A stretch of DNA of 64,000 bases from Erigeron canadensis (taxonomy: Eukaryota > Streptophyta > Magnoliopsida > Asterales > Asteraceae): NCBI RefSeq assembly GCF_010389155.1, contig NC_057767.1, positions 6,555,765 to 6,619,764 on the forward strand, in the 5' to 3' direction. How positions within the stretch are numbered: the first letter of the stretch is position 1; each line of letters starts with the position of its first letter. The notes below the pieces were generated by a model that saw nothing but the letters and a program-made list of their open reading frames with translations, was not told the origin of the DNA and did no database searches. The translations under genes and the position numbers were made by a program. Positions 23,475 to 36,200 of this stretch are shown in pieces.

Positions 23475-24511
23475 CTATGTATTAAATTCAAATAAATAAA
23501 TCAATAAATATTACAAGCTGTATAATCTTCTATTTTGTTATATAAACCCTAATTTCACGAAAAGATAAAAATTAGGGAAAAATAGAATATATAAAAAAAT
23601 AATAATAATAAGGAGTACCTGGATATTGAATATTTGATGAAAAGGAAGGAACTGATCAGATAACCCAAAACAATGAAGCTCAAGAGTATATATGGATTAT
23701 GGACAACTGAAAATTGAAACGTTTTAATAACTGGACTTAGGTGCGTAGATTTTTTTATTTTTATCTTTTTTTAAGGAATATTGTGGATATTTTAAGCTGA
23801 ATTCTTAATTTTTTATTAAAGGGAATATAACAGTGTGTTATCTAAGTTTTTTGTTTTAGGGAAAAGAAAAGAATAGGAGGAAAGACCAAATTTACTTGTG
23901 TTCTTAAATTTATTGTATAAAGAAAAGGAAAGGTGCGGAAAGGGTCCCAAAGGATCAATTGCTAGACTTTTGCTTGTAATATTTTCTGCCCAATTTTGGG
24001 CAGATTGGGAAGGAAAATAAAGAGGATATGTTCTTGAGTTTATATGTAAAGGAAGGGGAAAGAAGAGAAGAGGGATGAATGGAAGAGAAAGACTGGAGTT
24101 TCCTTTCTTCCAAATCATCCCAAAAGTGGGAGGAAAATATCTTTAACAAATTCTATACAATTCTCCTTCCAAATCTTTTCCCTTCTTTTCTCTTCTTCTC
24201 TTAAATAAAACTCAAAAACCCAAATATTCTTAAAATCCTTTATAATCTTTTCCTTTCCTTTTAAAACAAAACTCAAGAACATACCCCATAACTTATGTAA
24301 AATGATTAATATATCCATATATCTTCTATCTTTTAAATAGTAAATACTATGGTTTTCTCTGTACAAGATTTTTACCACTTTTTTTGGCTGCAAAACATTG
24401 TCTGATTTCCCTCCAAAAGTTGTCTCTATATCATATCTATATATATAACTCTTTCCTTTTTGCTAGATATTGTTATTGGGAAAACTTCTTTTTATTCAGG
24501 TACTTTTCTTT
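23475..24511. other. Region upstream of IES6; no other gene seen
   Basis: Contains the minus-strand promoter side of IES6. Purine- and pyrimidine-rich tracts at 23860-24250 give chance open frames on the minus strand (23816-24393) without family features. Confidence 0.4.
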
Positions 24512-24519
24512 GCACCATC

Positions 24520-24986
24520 CAAGGTTGCATCGAGACGGATACGGCGAAGAGGTACGGGGATGATACGGGTACGGAAAACGGCAAAAATAAAACAAAAAAA
24601 AACAAGATACGGGGACGACAAGGATACGGCAATAAAAAATACAAAAAATAAAAAATATATTAAAGAAAACTCAAAATAGATAGATATTGATGTAAAGTGT
24701 ATGATATTAATTGAGATTTTTTAGCTGTCTATATACATATATACGTCTCAATCCACAGGTCGGTTAGAGGTTTTTTATGGGCCGGTTCTAATTTGAAAGG
24801 TATAGAAACACTAAACCCTAAATGGGCTAGGAAACGTCTCCAAATTCCCCCGAAACGTCCCCAGAACCCTTCCCCAGCCGTCCCCCAAATCTAAAACGTC
24901 CCCATGCCGAATCCTAGCCGTCCCCGTCCCCCAAACGTCCCCCGGGACGGGTACCCTGACCAATCAGGCGTCCTCGTGCATCATAA
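24520..24986. mobile_element. hAT-like MITE with 8-bp target duplication
   Basis: GCACCATC flanks the element at 24512-24519 and 24987-24994. The ends are imperfect inverted repeats: left CAAGGTTGCATCGAGACG, right (reverse complement) TTATGATGCACGAGGACG. Inside the left end the motif ACGG/TACGGGG is repeated about ten times, and inside the right end its complement-like CGTCCCC about nine times, a strongly asymmetric GC-rich sub-terminal pattern. The 8-bp duplication and CARGG start suggest hAT. Confidence 0.6.
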
Positions 24987-24994
24987 GCACCATC

Positions 24995-25590
24995 TATATT
25001 ATATTATCATAATCGATGTCTTTGTTAATATGGGTATGCTTTAATTGAATCTTGATCTTTTGTTCATGTATCTATTTGAGGATTTTTGTTGAATTTTTTC
25101 TGTTACTTGTTTTCTCTAGTATGTTATCTACTTGACTTTTTATATATATAGGGATTACACTTTGGTATCTATTTTTTTTCTAGTATGTTGCATCTGTTAT
25201 GTATTTGTTTTGATTAATGTTAAAACCATTTTGATAAGATTTATTTGATGGCGAAGACACAACATCTAGCCACGATTTATGCTTCGAAAATCAAACTTTT
25301 TGGTATACGGATAGCTTTTGGAACAAAATAGAACAAAAGTCCAATTAATTGTTTAATGTGTTCCTGATCTTTATAGTAGTTGGTGTTTTGTTTATCTATA
25401 TAGTTGTTTAGTGTATTATGATCTATTTGAATTTGACACTAATCAATGATGATGTATTGGTTAATTTATAAATCCGTCACTTAAGGGAATAGCCTGACTT
25501 GCTGGCCTATTAGGCTATTAGCCATAACCATTACCCACTTGCGGGCTAACCAATTAACCTGATATTTGAGGTTCGATATGAGTCATTACT
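24995..25590. other. Upstream region of the Myb/SANT-like gene
   Basis: AT-rich; no separate gene. A possible leader exon cannot be excluded. Confidence 0.35.
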
Positions 25591-26271
25591 ATGCAGACCT
25601 TAATCATGAGCAAGAGAGGAAATGACGGGACTACAGGAAAGAGAGAATCACTTGTTTGGACTGGACGAATGGATGATGCATTCATCCAAGCAATGCTAAA
25701 AGAGAAAGATAATGGTAACAAAATCGATGGCACTTTCACAAGCGATGCATGCACCAATATGGTTAACGAGCCGAGTAAAAGTCTTAACATACAATTTAAA
25801 AAAGACCATTTAAAAAATCGACTAAAAACTCTAAAAGAGCACTTCTCCCAATGCTATGATCTGTTTAGAGGAGTTTCTTTAAGTGGTTTTTCTTGGAACC
25901 CAAATACTAAGTTAGTTGAGGCTGAAGATGAAGTATGGGAAGCATTGATAAAGGTTTGGTTTATGTTTAGCCACTATTACATATTTAACTTGATGTCTAT
26001 GCGTTTATTTTAATTATGTGTGTGTCTATATAGGAAAAGCTTGAAGCTGAAAAGTGGAGAACCAAACAAATTGCTCATTATGATGAGATGTTAGAGTTGT
26101 TTGCCAAAGATAGGGCTTCGGGTGTTGCTGCTGAAACTGCAAAAAAAAAAAAAAAAGGAACCGCATGAACAAAAGTGATCAAGGATATGAAACAATTGAT
26201 GACATTGATCAATCATTGGAAACAAATGAGATTATCCTACAGACTTTCAAGGCTGGTGAGACCACACCTCC

Positions 26272-26784
26272 TGGTGATGTACCATCCTTAATCCTACGGA
26301 CCCTACGGATTAAACACCGACTATCAGCTTTAAACCACCTCTGAAATCATCCTAGTACATACATCGGAGCCTTGCATCCAATAGGATCCGATGGCTACGC
26401 TTATATAGGGAACAAATAGTACAATTAAGAGCGTGCACCAGCACGATCGGCCCGTACTTGTACTTTTAAGACGAAACTCATTGCGACAGCTGTCAAACGG
26501 TAACGGCTACCTCCTGACGTCGTCATTTAGGCCCAATTTCTGGAATCCTCGCAAGAGGCCTATAAATATCCCTCTTTGGAATCCATCCAAACCTTAATGA
26601 AAAACATATACAAAAATACCCCAAAACACACACTTGGTGGCGTGGGGATAATCAAACTCTCACACTATTAAGGAACCGCCAGCAAGTCTTGAATCATTTT
26701 TATTTCTCACTCAAACCCTCAATAACCATTTTCTCATACTAGATTAAACCATCTATAACTTAAGAGTAACTTTACCCTTAAACA
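26272..26784 (+). repeat. 5' LTR of the Tat element
   Basis: 513 bp, TG...CA ends. A TATA-like TATAAATA at 26561-26568 marks the likely U3/R promoter region. Confidence 0.93.
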
Positions 26785-26915
26785 AGTGGCGCCATCCACA
26801 CTCCTTTAATAATCTAGTACGAAAATGGCTGAGGACGGTGACCAGCGGTCACCCCCAGGCTTCGAAACCTCAAGAACAGCACCAAATGCTCCTCCAACAG
26901 CAAGACAGTTGGAGG

Positions 26916-29900
26916 TAGGGGTGTTCAAAACCGGATATCCGAAAATTCGGATAGTGGATTTGGCCATCCGAATCCGAAATATCGGATATCCGAATCGGAT
27001 ATCCGAAATTTCGGATTCGGATTTCGGATTATCCAAGTATCCGAAATTTATATTCAACACAAAATCAAAGGCCTAACATTAATAATAGACAAAGATAACA
27101 AGCAGTTTTAAAGTCTTAACACAAACAAAAGTACATAATAAACCGTCATAAGGCAAACATATGCCTAACAAACATAGCGAAATACGTTACAAACGTCTAC
27201 ATAACGAAATGACAATCAAACAACTTATTAAACTTGAGCAGCCACACTTGACCTTGAACTTGAAGTCTACTAAACCTCCTGAACAACCAAAACATGAACC
27301 AACCACACTATTGATATAATTTTCACAATCTAATAACTAATAAGTAGGCTGTAACAAAAGACTTCATACCTCAGTAAACCAACTCTCTTCCAAGTCCACT
27401 GTTTCGTCTATGATGATTGTAGGTTGATCCAGAGTTAACTCCTTGACTATTACAAATAAGAAAGAAACCAACAAAACATGATATACATACGGAATTAAAA
27501 AGATCAATTAAACAACTTGAATATAGATATGAAAAATAGATACTAACATTCTTCTTCCATTCTTTCTATCTCGAGAAAGGTGTCATCGAGTGAAATGGGA
27601 GTATGAGAAGAACGGATCCAATCTTAAGTACACACCAAAGCTTCAACCATTCTTGGCGTTAGAGAAGTTCGATAAGCATCTAGAACACCCCCCCCCCCCC
27701 CGGTGCTAAAGGCAGCTTCAGATGCAATTGTAGAAATTGGAATGGCAAGAATATCTCGAGCCATTTTAGAAACTACAGGATAACGAACCTGGTTAATCTT
27801 CCACCATTTCAGAATATCAAAACTAGGGTCTAGTGGTTCACGTTCTTCCTTCAAATATTTATCCAACTCAGTCTTCTTAACAATGGCTTCAGAATTTCCC
27901 ATGGCCCTTTCAAAACGTTGTGTCATATGCTTTTCAATGTCCATTTCAACCTCAAGCCCCCATGTAGAAGTACTACCACCAGACATTTGGGATGATACTT
28001 CCTCATCCTTCTTTTTTTCAGGCACAACATGATTATAAAGATCAAACAAAGCACGCATATTCACTCCTAATTCAAACAGAAACTTCTTGGCAGTTTCGGG
28101 AGCAAACGTATCAGTCACAACCCACTCAATATATTCCCACTTGCGCCTTGGGTCAAGAACAACAGCAATGAAAAGAAACTGATTAAGCTTCTCAACTTTA
28201 CCCCAGTACTTCTTATATTTGTCAAGCATTTTAACAGCCACATCTTGTATCGATTTATTAGCATGCATAGTGAAAGCCTGGATCACATTACCAATCCCAA
28301 GTATCTCATGCATATAAGCATTACAAGTCACAAAACGAGAACCAGAAAACCTCAATGTAGCATCATAAAATATTTTCAAGAATGGTAGCAAACTTGATAC
28401 ATTAACCCAATCCACATCAGTAATCAAACCGCCCTCACACTTTTTCATCTCCTTCTCACAACTAGAATCTTTCAGAATCAAACGAGAGAATGCTTTCTTA
28501 AATTTTACAGCACTTTCAAGCATCAGAAATGTCGAGTTCCATCTTGTCTCGACATCCATGGACACCAGACTTTTGCTTTCTATTTTTTCCTCCTCGATAC
28601 AAGATTTAAACTTAAGAAGCCTAGCAGGAGAAGACCTCACATATTTGACTAAAGCACGCACCTTCTTAATGGAACAATTAACATCATTCAAACCATCTCT
28701 AACAACTAAGTTCAATATATGAGCTGCACATCTCATATGCAAGAAGTGTCCTTTCAACACATCACAATCCCAATGGTTAAGTATCTTCCTTAAGTGTAGA
28801 ACAGCTACATCATTAGAGCTAGCGTTATCCACCGTCACAGTCAAGATGTTTTTCACCCCCCATTCAGCCAGACACTTCTCAACTGCTCTTCCAATTAACA
28901 ATCCCGAATGACCCACTATAGGACAGAAATTTATGATTCGTTTGTGGAGACACCAATTATCATCGATAAAGTGAGCAGTCAAGCACATGTAGTTAATATT
29001 TTGAAGTGCAGTCCATGTGTCCGTAGTGAGACACACTCTAGAAGACGATTTCTGAAAGACATTGAAAGTTTTTTCCGTTCAGTAATGAAAAGGCTATAAC
29101 AGTCTCTTGTTGCAGTAGAACATGAAAAAACAGAAAAATGAGGATTAATGACTTTCAGAAATGCTCTAAAACCCTCCCGCTCAACAAATGAAAATGGTAA
29201 CTCATCAATCACCAACATCCTAATAATGGCTTCCCTAATAACCTCTGGATTAAACTACCACAACCTAGGGACTGATATAGTTTCAACAGAGCCATCATCA
29301 CTAACACGTGTTTTAGACTCGAGATCAAGAATTTTCTATTTTTTATCCATGTTAGCCGGAAATTCTTTACAACTATTAATGTGATTTTTCAAAGGAGTAG
29401 TCCCATTTCCACTTGCACAGCCAATATTTTTTTGACAATAACGACATTTAGCAAAATCTACAGATTTGCCTTGTTCAAAATACTGCCACCAATGTGACCT
29501 CTTTTTCTTATTTCCAAAAATATAAGCTTCACTTACATTGGAATTCTTAGGTACACTTGGTGGTTTCCCATCATTTTTCTTCTTTCGCGTTTGGGTCTTT
29601 TTCCTTTTGCTCGCAACTTCACTAGTAGCAGCCACTTCATTTTCACAAACGAATTCCGACTCATCATCTTCATCGAGAACCATAGTCTTCTTATTCTTAT
29701 CCATCTACAATCAAAAGAACAAAAATACAGAAAAATAATAAATTAATAATAACTTATTGATTAAAAAAAGAGAGAAGATTAATTAACAATACTTTTCAAA
29801 AATTATATATTAATACTTTTAAATTTTTAAGATTAAAAACTCTAATCCCCATTTAAAGAAGATTAAAATAATACTACTTGTATAATAAATTAATAAAACC

Positions 29901-30363
29901 CTAATCCCCATTTGAAGATGATTAAAAAATACTACTTGTCTACTTGTATAGATCTACTAAAATAATGAATGATTAAAAAAGATTAAAACATACCTGTGTT
30001 GTGGCCTTGTGTAAATCGCCTGATGTAAAACTTGTGTGGTATATGAGAAAATGATATTAGGTTTTACTCTTTAGGCTTGAGTGTTTGCCTGTATACGTGT
30101 GGACTGTGGTACTGTGGTGTAGACTTTTAGGCCCAACATTAAAAATTTTGTTATATTACACATAATGGACTTGGCCCAAAACTCAATATATATAAATAGT
30201 TTATGTGAAATTTTCGGATATCGGATAATCCGAATATCCGAAATTATTCAAAATTTCATCCGATATCCGAATCCGAATATCCGGAAATCCGATTTTTCGG
30301 ATAAATTCGGATCGGGTTTTCGGATATTTCGGATTGCGGATTCGGATTTTTTGAACACCCCTA
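26916..30363 (-). mobile_element. hAT DNA transposon nested in gag
   Basis: Perfect 8-bp target duplication GTTGGAGG (26908-26915 and 30364-30371) and perfect 15-bp terminal inverted repeats TAGGGGTGTTCAAAA. Both sub-terminal regions (about 26930-27055 and 30205-30345) are packed with CGGATAT/ATATCCG and TTCGGAT motifs in both orientations, as expected for hAT transposase binding sites. The single transposase gene runs on the minus strand and is broken. Total length 3448 bp. Confidence 0.93.
27624..29704 (-). pseudogene. hAT-family transposase with BED zinc finger, broken
   Basis: Starts at 29704. An N-terminal BED-type zinc finger has CRYCQKNIGC and a later HINSC (about 29370-29440). An in-frame TAG lies at about 29260 and a one-base shift in an A run near 29060. 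The RNase-H-like catalytic core follows (CLTTDTWTALQNINYMCLTA, then VGHSG, and TVDNASSND). The C-terminal hAT dimerisation domain is clear: LDPSFDILKWWKINQVRYPV and IPISTIASEAAFSTGG. A 14-base C run (27688-27701) alters the end of this domain, and the frame stops at VCT* where relatives continue for about 20 residues. The enzyme would cut and paste the element in the nucleus; this copy could move only with a transposase supplied elsewhere. Confidence 0.88.
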
Positions 30364-30775
30364 GTTGGAGGAAATCACACCACTTTTACGAGAGTTCCTC
30401 AGGCAGGTTGATATGCAAAGCGTACGAACAAGATTGACGTATTCAGATGATGTGGAGGTCACGGAGGAAAATTTTGAAGTAGAAACACCCATTCACAGAT
30501 CTTCCGCCGGCAGATCCAGAACAAGAGTCCATTTTGATGACGCCCCAAGAAGATTCACCACCTACCGAAATGAAGACCCCCAAACGATACCGAATCTTCC
30601 GCCATTAGCGGGAGAATATGTCCACAATATGGGTCAAACATACAACCATAATTAACACACTTTTAGCAATCAGCCTCCGCATTACAACTATAATCAAAAC
30701 ACGAACTCCCAACAATACTTCATACCGCAGCCTCCCAGAAGACCGCGGAATCTACAAAAAAATTTCTCAACCCCG

Positions 30776-32309
30776 TGATATGTATTTTCTAGTCTTAAAT
30801 TTATAAACACGAAATACCTAACTACTGACTACTACACACTTGCGGGCAGTAAGTACGAGGTCGAACACAAGGACTTATTAAGCAATTGTTACAATAAAGT
30901 GATTTAGATTAAAAGGGGGTTTTGTGGCCGAATTGCCACTTTGCAAGAGTTAGTAAGAAAAGTCAGTAATCCCGTAGGATTAATCGCAAGAGAATATTTT
31001 GTTGTTGAATTTCGAACAATAATTTAAAATGACACCTACTTGGACCAGCTCACATGCCAATCATCGGGTCTAAACATTACTTGCATTTGTTGAACGACTC
31101 AAAAGATAGAAAAGACGAACTTCCGTTATACTTGACACTTTAATTGCTCCAAATATAGTTATCGCTTTCGCGTTTAATTTCTATCCAAAACAATTAAGCA
31201 TTAAGATCCTGAGTTGATTTTCACGATTCAACCTATAAAGCTTTCTTCCGAACTGCTTATTCACCTAATCAGATTCCTCTATCATAAGTGTTTACACATT
31301 CAAAGTGAATTTAATTGTTTAAAATCTTTATCGTTGGTTTCTTCCGAACTCCAACGACTCTAGGTTAATTATAGACCGATCAACCTTTTCATAAACCAAT
31401 TGACAATGACATAGATGTCTTCCGAACTTCTAATTACAATTATCAATCAATAAATATAAAAGATAAAAACAACATTTAAACTCAAATAAATATGGATCTT
31501 CAATTAAACGTAAAAACCTTGTTCAACGTTTGCAAGTAACATTCACAACGACCCTATGACATGTTCACTACCCAAGCGGGTGCAAATAAGATTTAGCCAC
31601 TCATAGTAACCAAGAAAACACAAATAATATTAAAATAAATCATATTGTACGGATAATCTTTATGAATTCGACAAGCAATAATGAATCCTTGAATAAAAAT
31701 TGAGATTCTTGAACAAATAGATGATAGGAAATCGACCTACTAGAGCCTTCTATTCGTTTCTTGAGTTTTTAGGGTTTGTAAGTGGTAAAAAAGAGATAAT
31801 TTTCGTCCATAAGCAATCAAAGATGTTATATATATGAAATCAGCGACTAACGGCCGTTAGGGAGGTGTAACGGCCGTTACACGGGTCAACTAGCAAATCT
31901 GTGCACTTTTGGTCCTTTTTCCTAACGCCCGTTATAACTTTGTTGCACCATCAGTCCTTCAGTGACTAACGGCAGTTAAGGTTTGTTCTAACGCCAGTTA
32001 GCGAGCACATGTATTTCCAAATCCCTTTTAACGGCAGTTAAGGTTTGTTTAACGGGAGTTAAGATCTGAAACTCATCCATTCTTCATTTTAACACCCTTT
32101 TTCCACACTTCCTTCACTCGTAACTTCCACGAACATCATTTCATCCTTTCTAAAGTCGCTTTTGGCCATTTTCATCCGTTTTACATGTCATAAACCTGAA
32201 AGCACTCGCACATAACCTTAAGCATCGAATATACACGAAAATGACTAACAATTACATATAAAACGACCTAAAAACAATGTGGGAAATATATATATATTTA
32301 GTCACATCA
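30776..32309. mobile_element. Probable solo LTR of another retrotransposon family
   Basis: The gag frame is interrupted between ...FSTP and TPQSG. The 1534-bp insert begins TGATATG and ends CACATCA, i.e. TG...CA, and is flanked by CCCCG (30771-30775) and CCCCA (32310-32314), a 5-bp duplication with one transition. It has no coding potential. A cluster of seven TAACGGCnGTTA-like palindromes lies at 31849-32060. Solo LTRs arise by recombination between the two LTRs of a full element. A non-LTR insertion with other borders is possible. Confidence 0.5.
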
Positions 32310-33284
32310 CCCCACAATCGGGTAGAAGGCAGATGTATGATACTTCCCACCAAAACACAAGCCACTACCAAACACAACCCCCCAGCGCCTCAAGGTACGC
32401 CCCGACCCCTCCGGGATGGTACCCGAATGAGGAAGACATGATAATTCACACAGAGCCGGGACCCTTTGTACAATGGATCGAAGATTACCCATTGCCGGAG
32501 GGCGGCCTGCCAAAAGGAATAGAAATGTACGATGGGAAGGAAGACCCGGATAACCATTTGAAGCACTTCAATGGGATGATCGAATGCAAAGATGGAATGT
32601 ACCAATTGCTTGCCACATGTTTGCCCTCACGCTGAAGGACCTAGCACGTGTCTGGTTGGATGCGCAACCAAAAGGAAACATAGTTAGCTTTGAAGACCTA
32701 AAAGCAAAATTTCGCTCCCACTTTAGCCAGCAAAGAAAATACAAAAAAATGCATTTAGAAGCCCATAACATCAAAAGCAGGGAGAATGAAAGCATCCGCC
32801 AGTTTATCACCCGCTATACAGACGAAACAGCATTAATGAAAGGCCTTAGTGAAAATCAAAAAATTTCAGGATTTGTTCATGGATTACGATTCCAACCACT
32901 TGTGGAATTCCTCTCTACGGACCTTCCGCAAGAATATACAGTGCTGATGGACAAGACTTATACCTTTCTTGTGGGTAAAGAGACAGCAGATGGAGTCACT
33001 AATCCAGGCTATGGAAGAGATATAGATCGAGGCAGAAGAAATCGGAACTCCCGTCACGAGAGATTCCGAACAGCCCCATTCAATAGACAACAAGGAGGAC
33101 CCTCCGGAAGCAATCACACCTTTCAACATCCTCAAAAAAATGCTCGTGATATTCTAGCAGCAGAAAAGGCTCCAACAAAGACCAACTTGCGGAACAAAGA
33201 TATGTCTAATACTGTGAGTTCCACAATCGTTACGGCCACGAAACAAATGAATGCAAAGTTTTCAAGAATAAAGTAGAAGAAGCC

Positions 33285-36200
33285 ATGAAGTCAGGAAAAT
33301 ACTCGATGCTATTGAAAGGCATTAAGGAGCCAGGACCAAGAAACAATCATGGAAAAAACCCCATAGTGGAAGCTTCGGAACCTAAGGCGGAGCCATTAGA
33401 AGAAATTATCGCCATGGTGCTTCCGGAGCGTCAGATGCCAGAAAGACAAACTTCAAAAACAGATGCGTGGAAGAAAGTAGCAATAAGTTTCCCTCCAGTC
33501 GAAGACGAAGAAGCATCAGATACACCAGTTATAATTGGAGCTATTGTTGGAAATCATCCAGTAAAAAGAATTCATTTGGATACGGGAAGCGGATGCGAGA
33601 TCATGTACGAACACTGTTTTCTGAAACTAAAAACCACTCTAAGGAAAAGGCGAAAAGATAACATAAGCCCCCTGGTAGGCTTTTCAAATGAAAGAACATG
33701 GTCGTTAGGAGAAATTACTCTAAATGTCACTATTGGAGAGGCTCCGCGGATAAGATCCGAAGCACTAACTTTCGTTATAGTACGAGCAGAATCGCCATAT
33801 AATATAATACTTGGTAGACCAGCAATGAGAAAGTTGGGCATGGTACCATCGCCAATTCATGCTATTGTAAAATTTCCAACTCCCAGGGGAATCGGATTTG
33901 TCAAAACAGAGCCACATCCGGAGGTTCAATGCTCCCAGGTACTGTCTCCGAAAGCTGGAGAATGCTCAAAGAAAAAGGAAAACCTTGAGACCGAAACAGA
34001 AAAGATTTTCATCAATAACAAATACCCGGATCAACACATAATGATTGGAAAGCAATTACCAACCGACTACAAAAGAAAGCTCAAGGAAGTGCTTGAAAGA
34101 AACAAAGATGTATTTGCTTGGGAGCCTGCGGACATGACAGGTGTTCCGAGAGAATTAAAGATAAGTGGTGAAGTTTTTGACACACAACATCATTTGAATG
34201 CAAGACCACATATGGAGCCCATCAAACAGAAGCGTCGGAGCCTAGCTCCAGATCGAAACAAGGCCGCAAAAGAACAAGTGGAAGACCTCGTGAAGGCTGG
34301 AATCCTTAGGGAAGTCAAGTACCAAAGCTGGGTAGCTAACCTAGTAATGGTAAGGAAACATGATGGAGGGTGGAGGGTGTGCGTTGATTTCACTGACATC
34401 AACAAAGCTTGCCCAAAAGATTGTTATCCACTTCCAGAAATTGATTGGAAGGTTGAATCCCTAGTAGGCTTCCGCCTAAAATGTTTTTTAGACGCCTACA
34501 AAGGCTACCACCAAATCCAGATGTATCCAGATGATGAAGACAAGACGGCTTTCTATACATCCGAAGGAATTTTTTGTTACAAGAAGATGCCTTTTGGTCT
34601 AAAAAATGTCAGGGCAACATATCAAAGATTGGTGGATAAAGCTTTTGGAGGGCAAATTGGAAGAAATTTGGAAGCTTATGTCGATGACATGGTAATCAAA
34701 AGCCGAAATGAAGAAGACATGTTCTTGGATATCAAGGAAACATTCTGAACTCTCCGACTGATCAATATGAAACTGAATCCCAAAAAATGTTCCTTTGGAG
34801 TAGAAGAAGGCCAGTTCCTAGGCCATGTGATCACAAAAGAAGGATTTCGGGCAGATCCATAAAAGATTAAAGATATTCAAAGCTTGAAGCCTCTGCAGGC
34901 TCTTAAAGAGGTGTAAAGTTTCAACGGCAAGCTTGCAGCACTCCACCGTTTCTTATCAAAGTCAGCAGACAGATCTCTGCCTTTCTTTCACACACTTAAA
35001 GGTTGTTTGGAGAAACAGAATTTCAAATGGACAGAGGCAGCACAAAAAGCCTTCACAGAACTAAAGAATTATCTATGCCAATTACCAATGATGACAGCTC
35101 CAACACCTGGAGAAACCCTCCAGATGTACTTGGCGGCCTCCGGAAAGACTATAAGTGCAGTCCTATTGGTAAATAGAAAGGGAGCTCAACAGCCAATATA
35201 TTATGTAAGCAAAATCTTGCAGGCACCAGAAACAAGGTACCCCAAAATTGAAAAACTAACCCTTGCTTTAGTTCATGCAGCTCGTAGGCTCCGGCGCTAT
35301 TTCCAAGCACACCCGATTCAGGTCCTAACTGACAGACCCATCAAACAAGTCCTAACCAAACCGGAAGTTTCAGGAAGATTGGCAAAATGGGCAGTCGAAC
35401 TAGGAGAACACGAAATTGAGTTCAAGCCAAGAAATGCAATTAAAGGACAAGTGTTGGCAGATTTCCTTGCTGAAGTACCATTAGTTGAAACAAAAAACAA
35501 AAGAAAAGCCACACAAAAGGCAGAACCGGAGGAGGCGGAGGAACTCCCGAGCCCAGGAGATTGGAAACTTTCTACTGATGGAGCCTCCAGCGCAGATGGC
35601 TCCGGTGCAGGCCTCATTTTAACAAGTCCGGAAGGCCAAGAGTTTACATATGCTCTTCGCTTTGATTTCAAGGCTTCGAATAACGCAGCAGAATATGAGG
35701 CATTACTAGCAGGTCTACGAATAGCAAGACAAATGAAAGTCGAGCATATTCATGCCTGTGTAGATTCTCAAATAGTAGCCTTCCAAGTAAATGGAACATA
35801 CGAAGCCAAGGAACCAGCGATGAAGAAATACTTGGAAAAGGTAAGGCAAATAAGGCAAAACTTTAAGAGTTTCAAGATACAAAATGTGAGTCGGAGTCGA
35901 AACAAAACTGCAGATGCTTTAAGCAAACTAGCTTCCATCTCTTTCGCCCACCTAACTAAGGAAGTTCTTGTGGAAACCTTACAAAAAAGTTCTATTGAAG
36001 AAGAGGTGGTCGTAGCACCCGTTGAAGAAGAGGGACAAATCTAGATGACACCCATCATAGAGTACTTAACAAGTGGCCTGTTACCAGCAAGCAAAGAAGA
36101 AGCAAGGAAGATCAGGATCAAAGCCCCGCAATACGCCCTCCGGGATGAAGGCCTTTATAGAAAGTCATATTTAGGGCCATTGTTAAGATGCGTTGGTCCA

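Larger units (their letters stand above)
26825..33282 (+). pseudogene. Retrotransposon gag, interrupted twice and frameshifted
   Basis: The gag frame opens with MAEDGDQRSPPGFETSRT at 26825, is cut at 26916 by the hAT element, and resumes at 30372. A single in-frame TAA occurs at 30653-30655. It is cut again near 30776 by the probable solo LTR and resumes near 32310 (TPQSGRRQMYD). The retrotransposon gag domain includes GPFVQWIEDYPLPEG and, after a one-base frameshift near 32580, IACHMFALTLKDLARVWLDA. A C/H zinc knuckle (YCEFHNRYGHETNEC) is in a third frame at about 33206-33250, showing another frameshift and a TAA just before it. Gag would package element RNA in cytoplasmic particles; this copy cannot make an intact protein. 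Confidence 0.8.
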
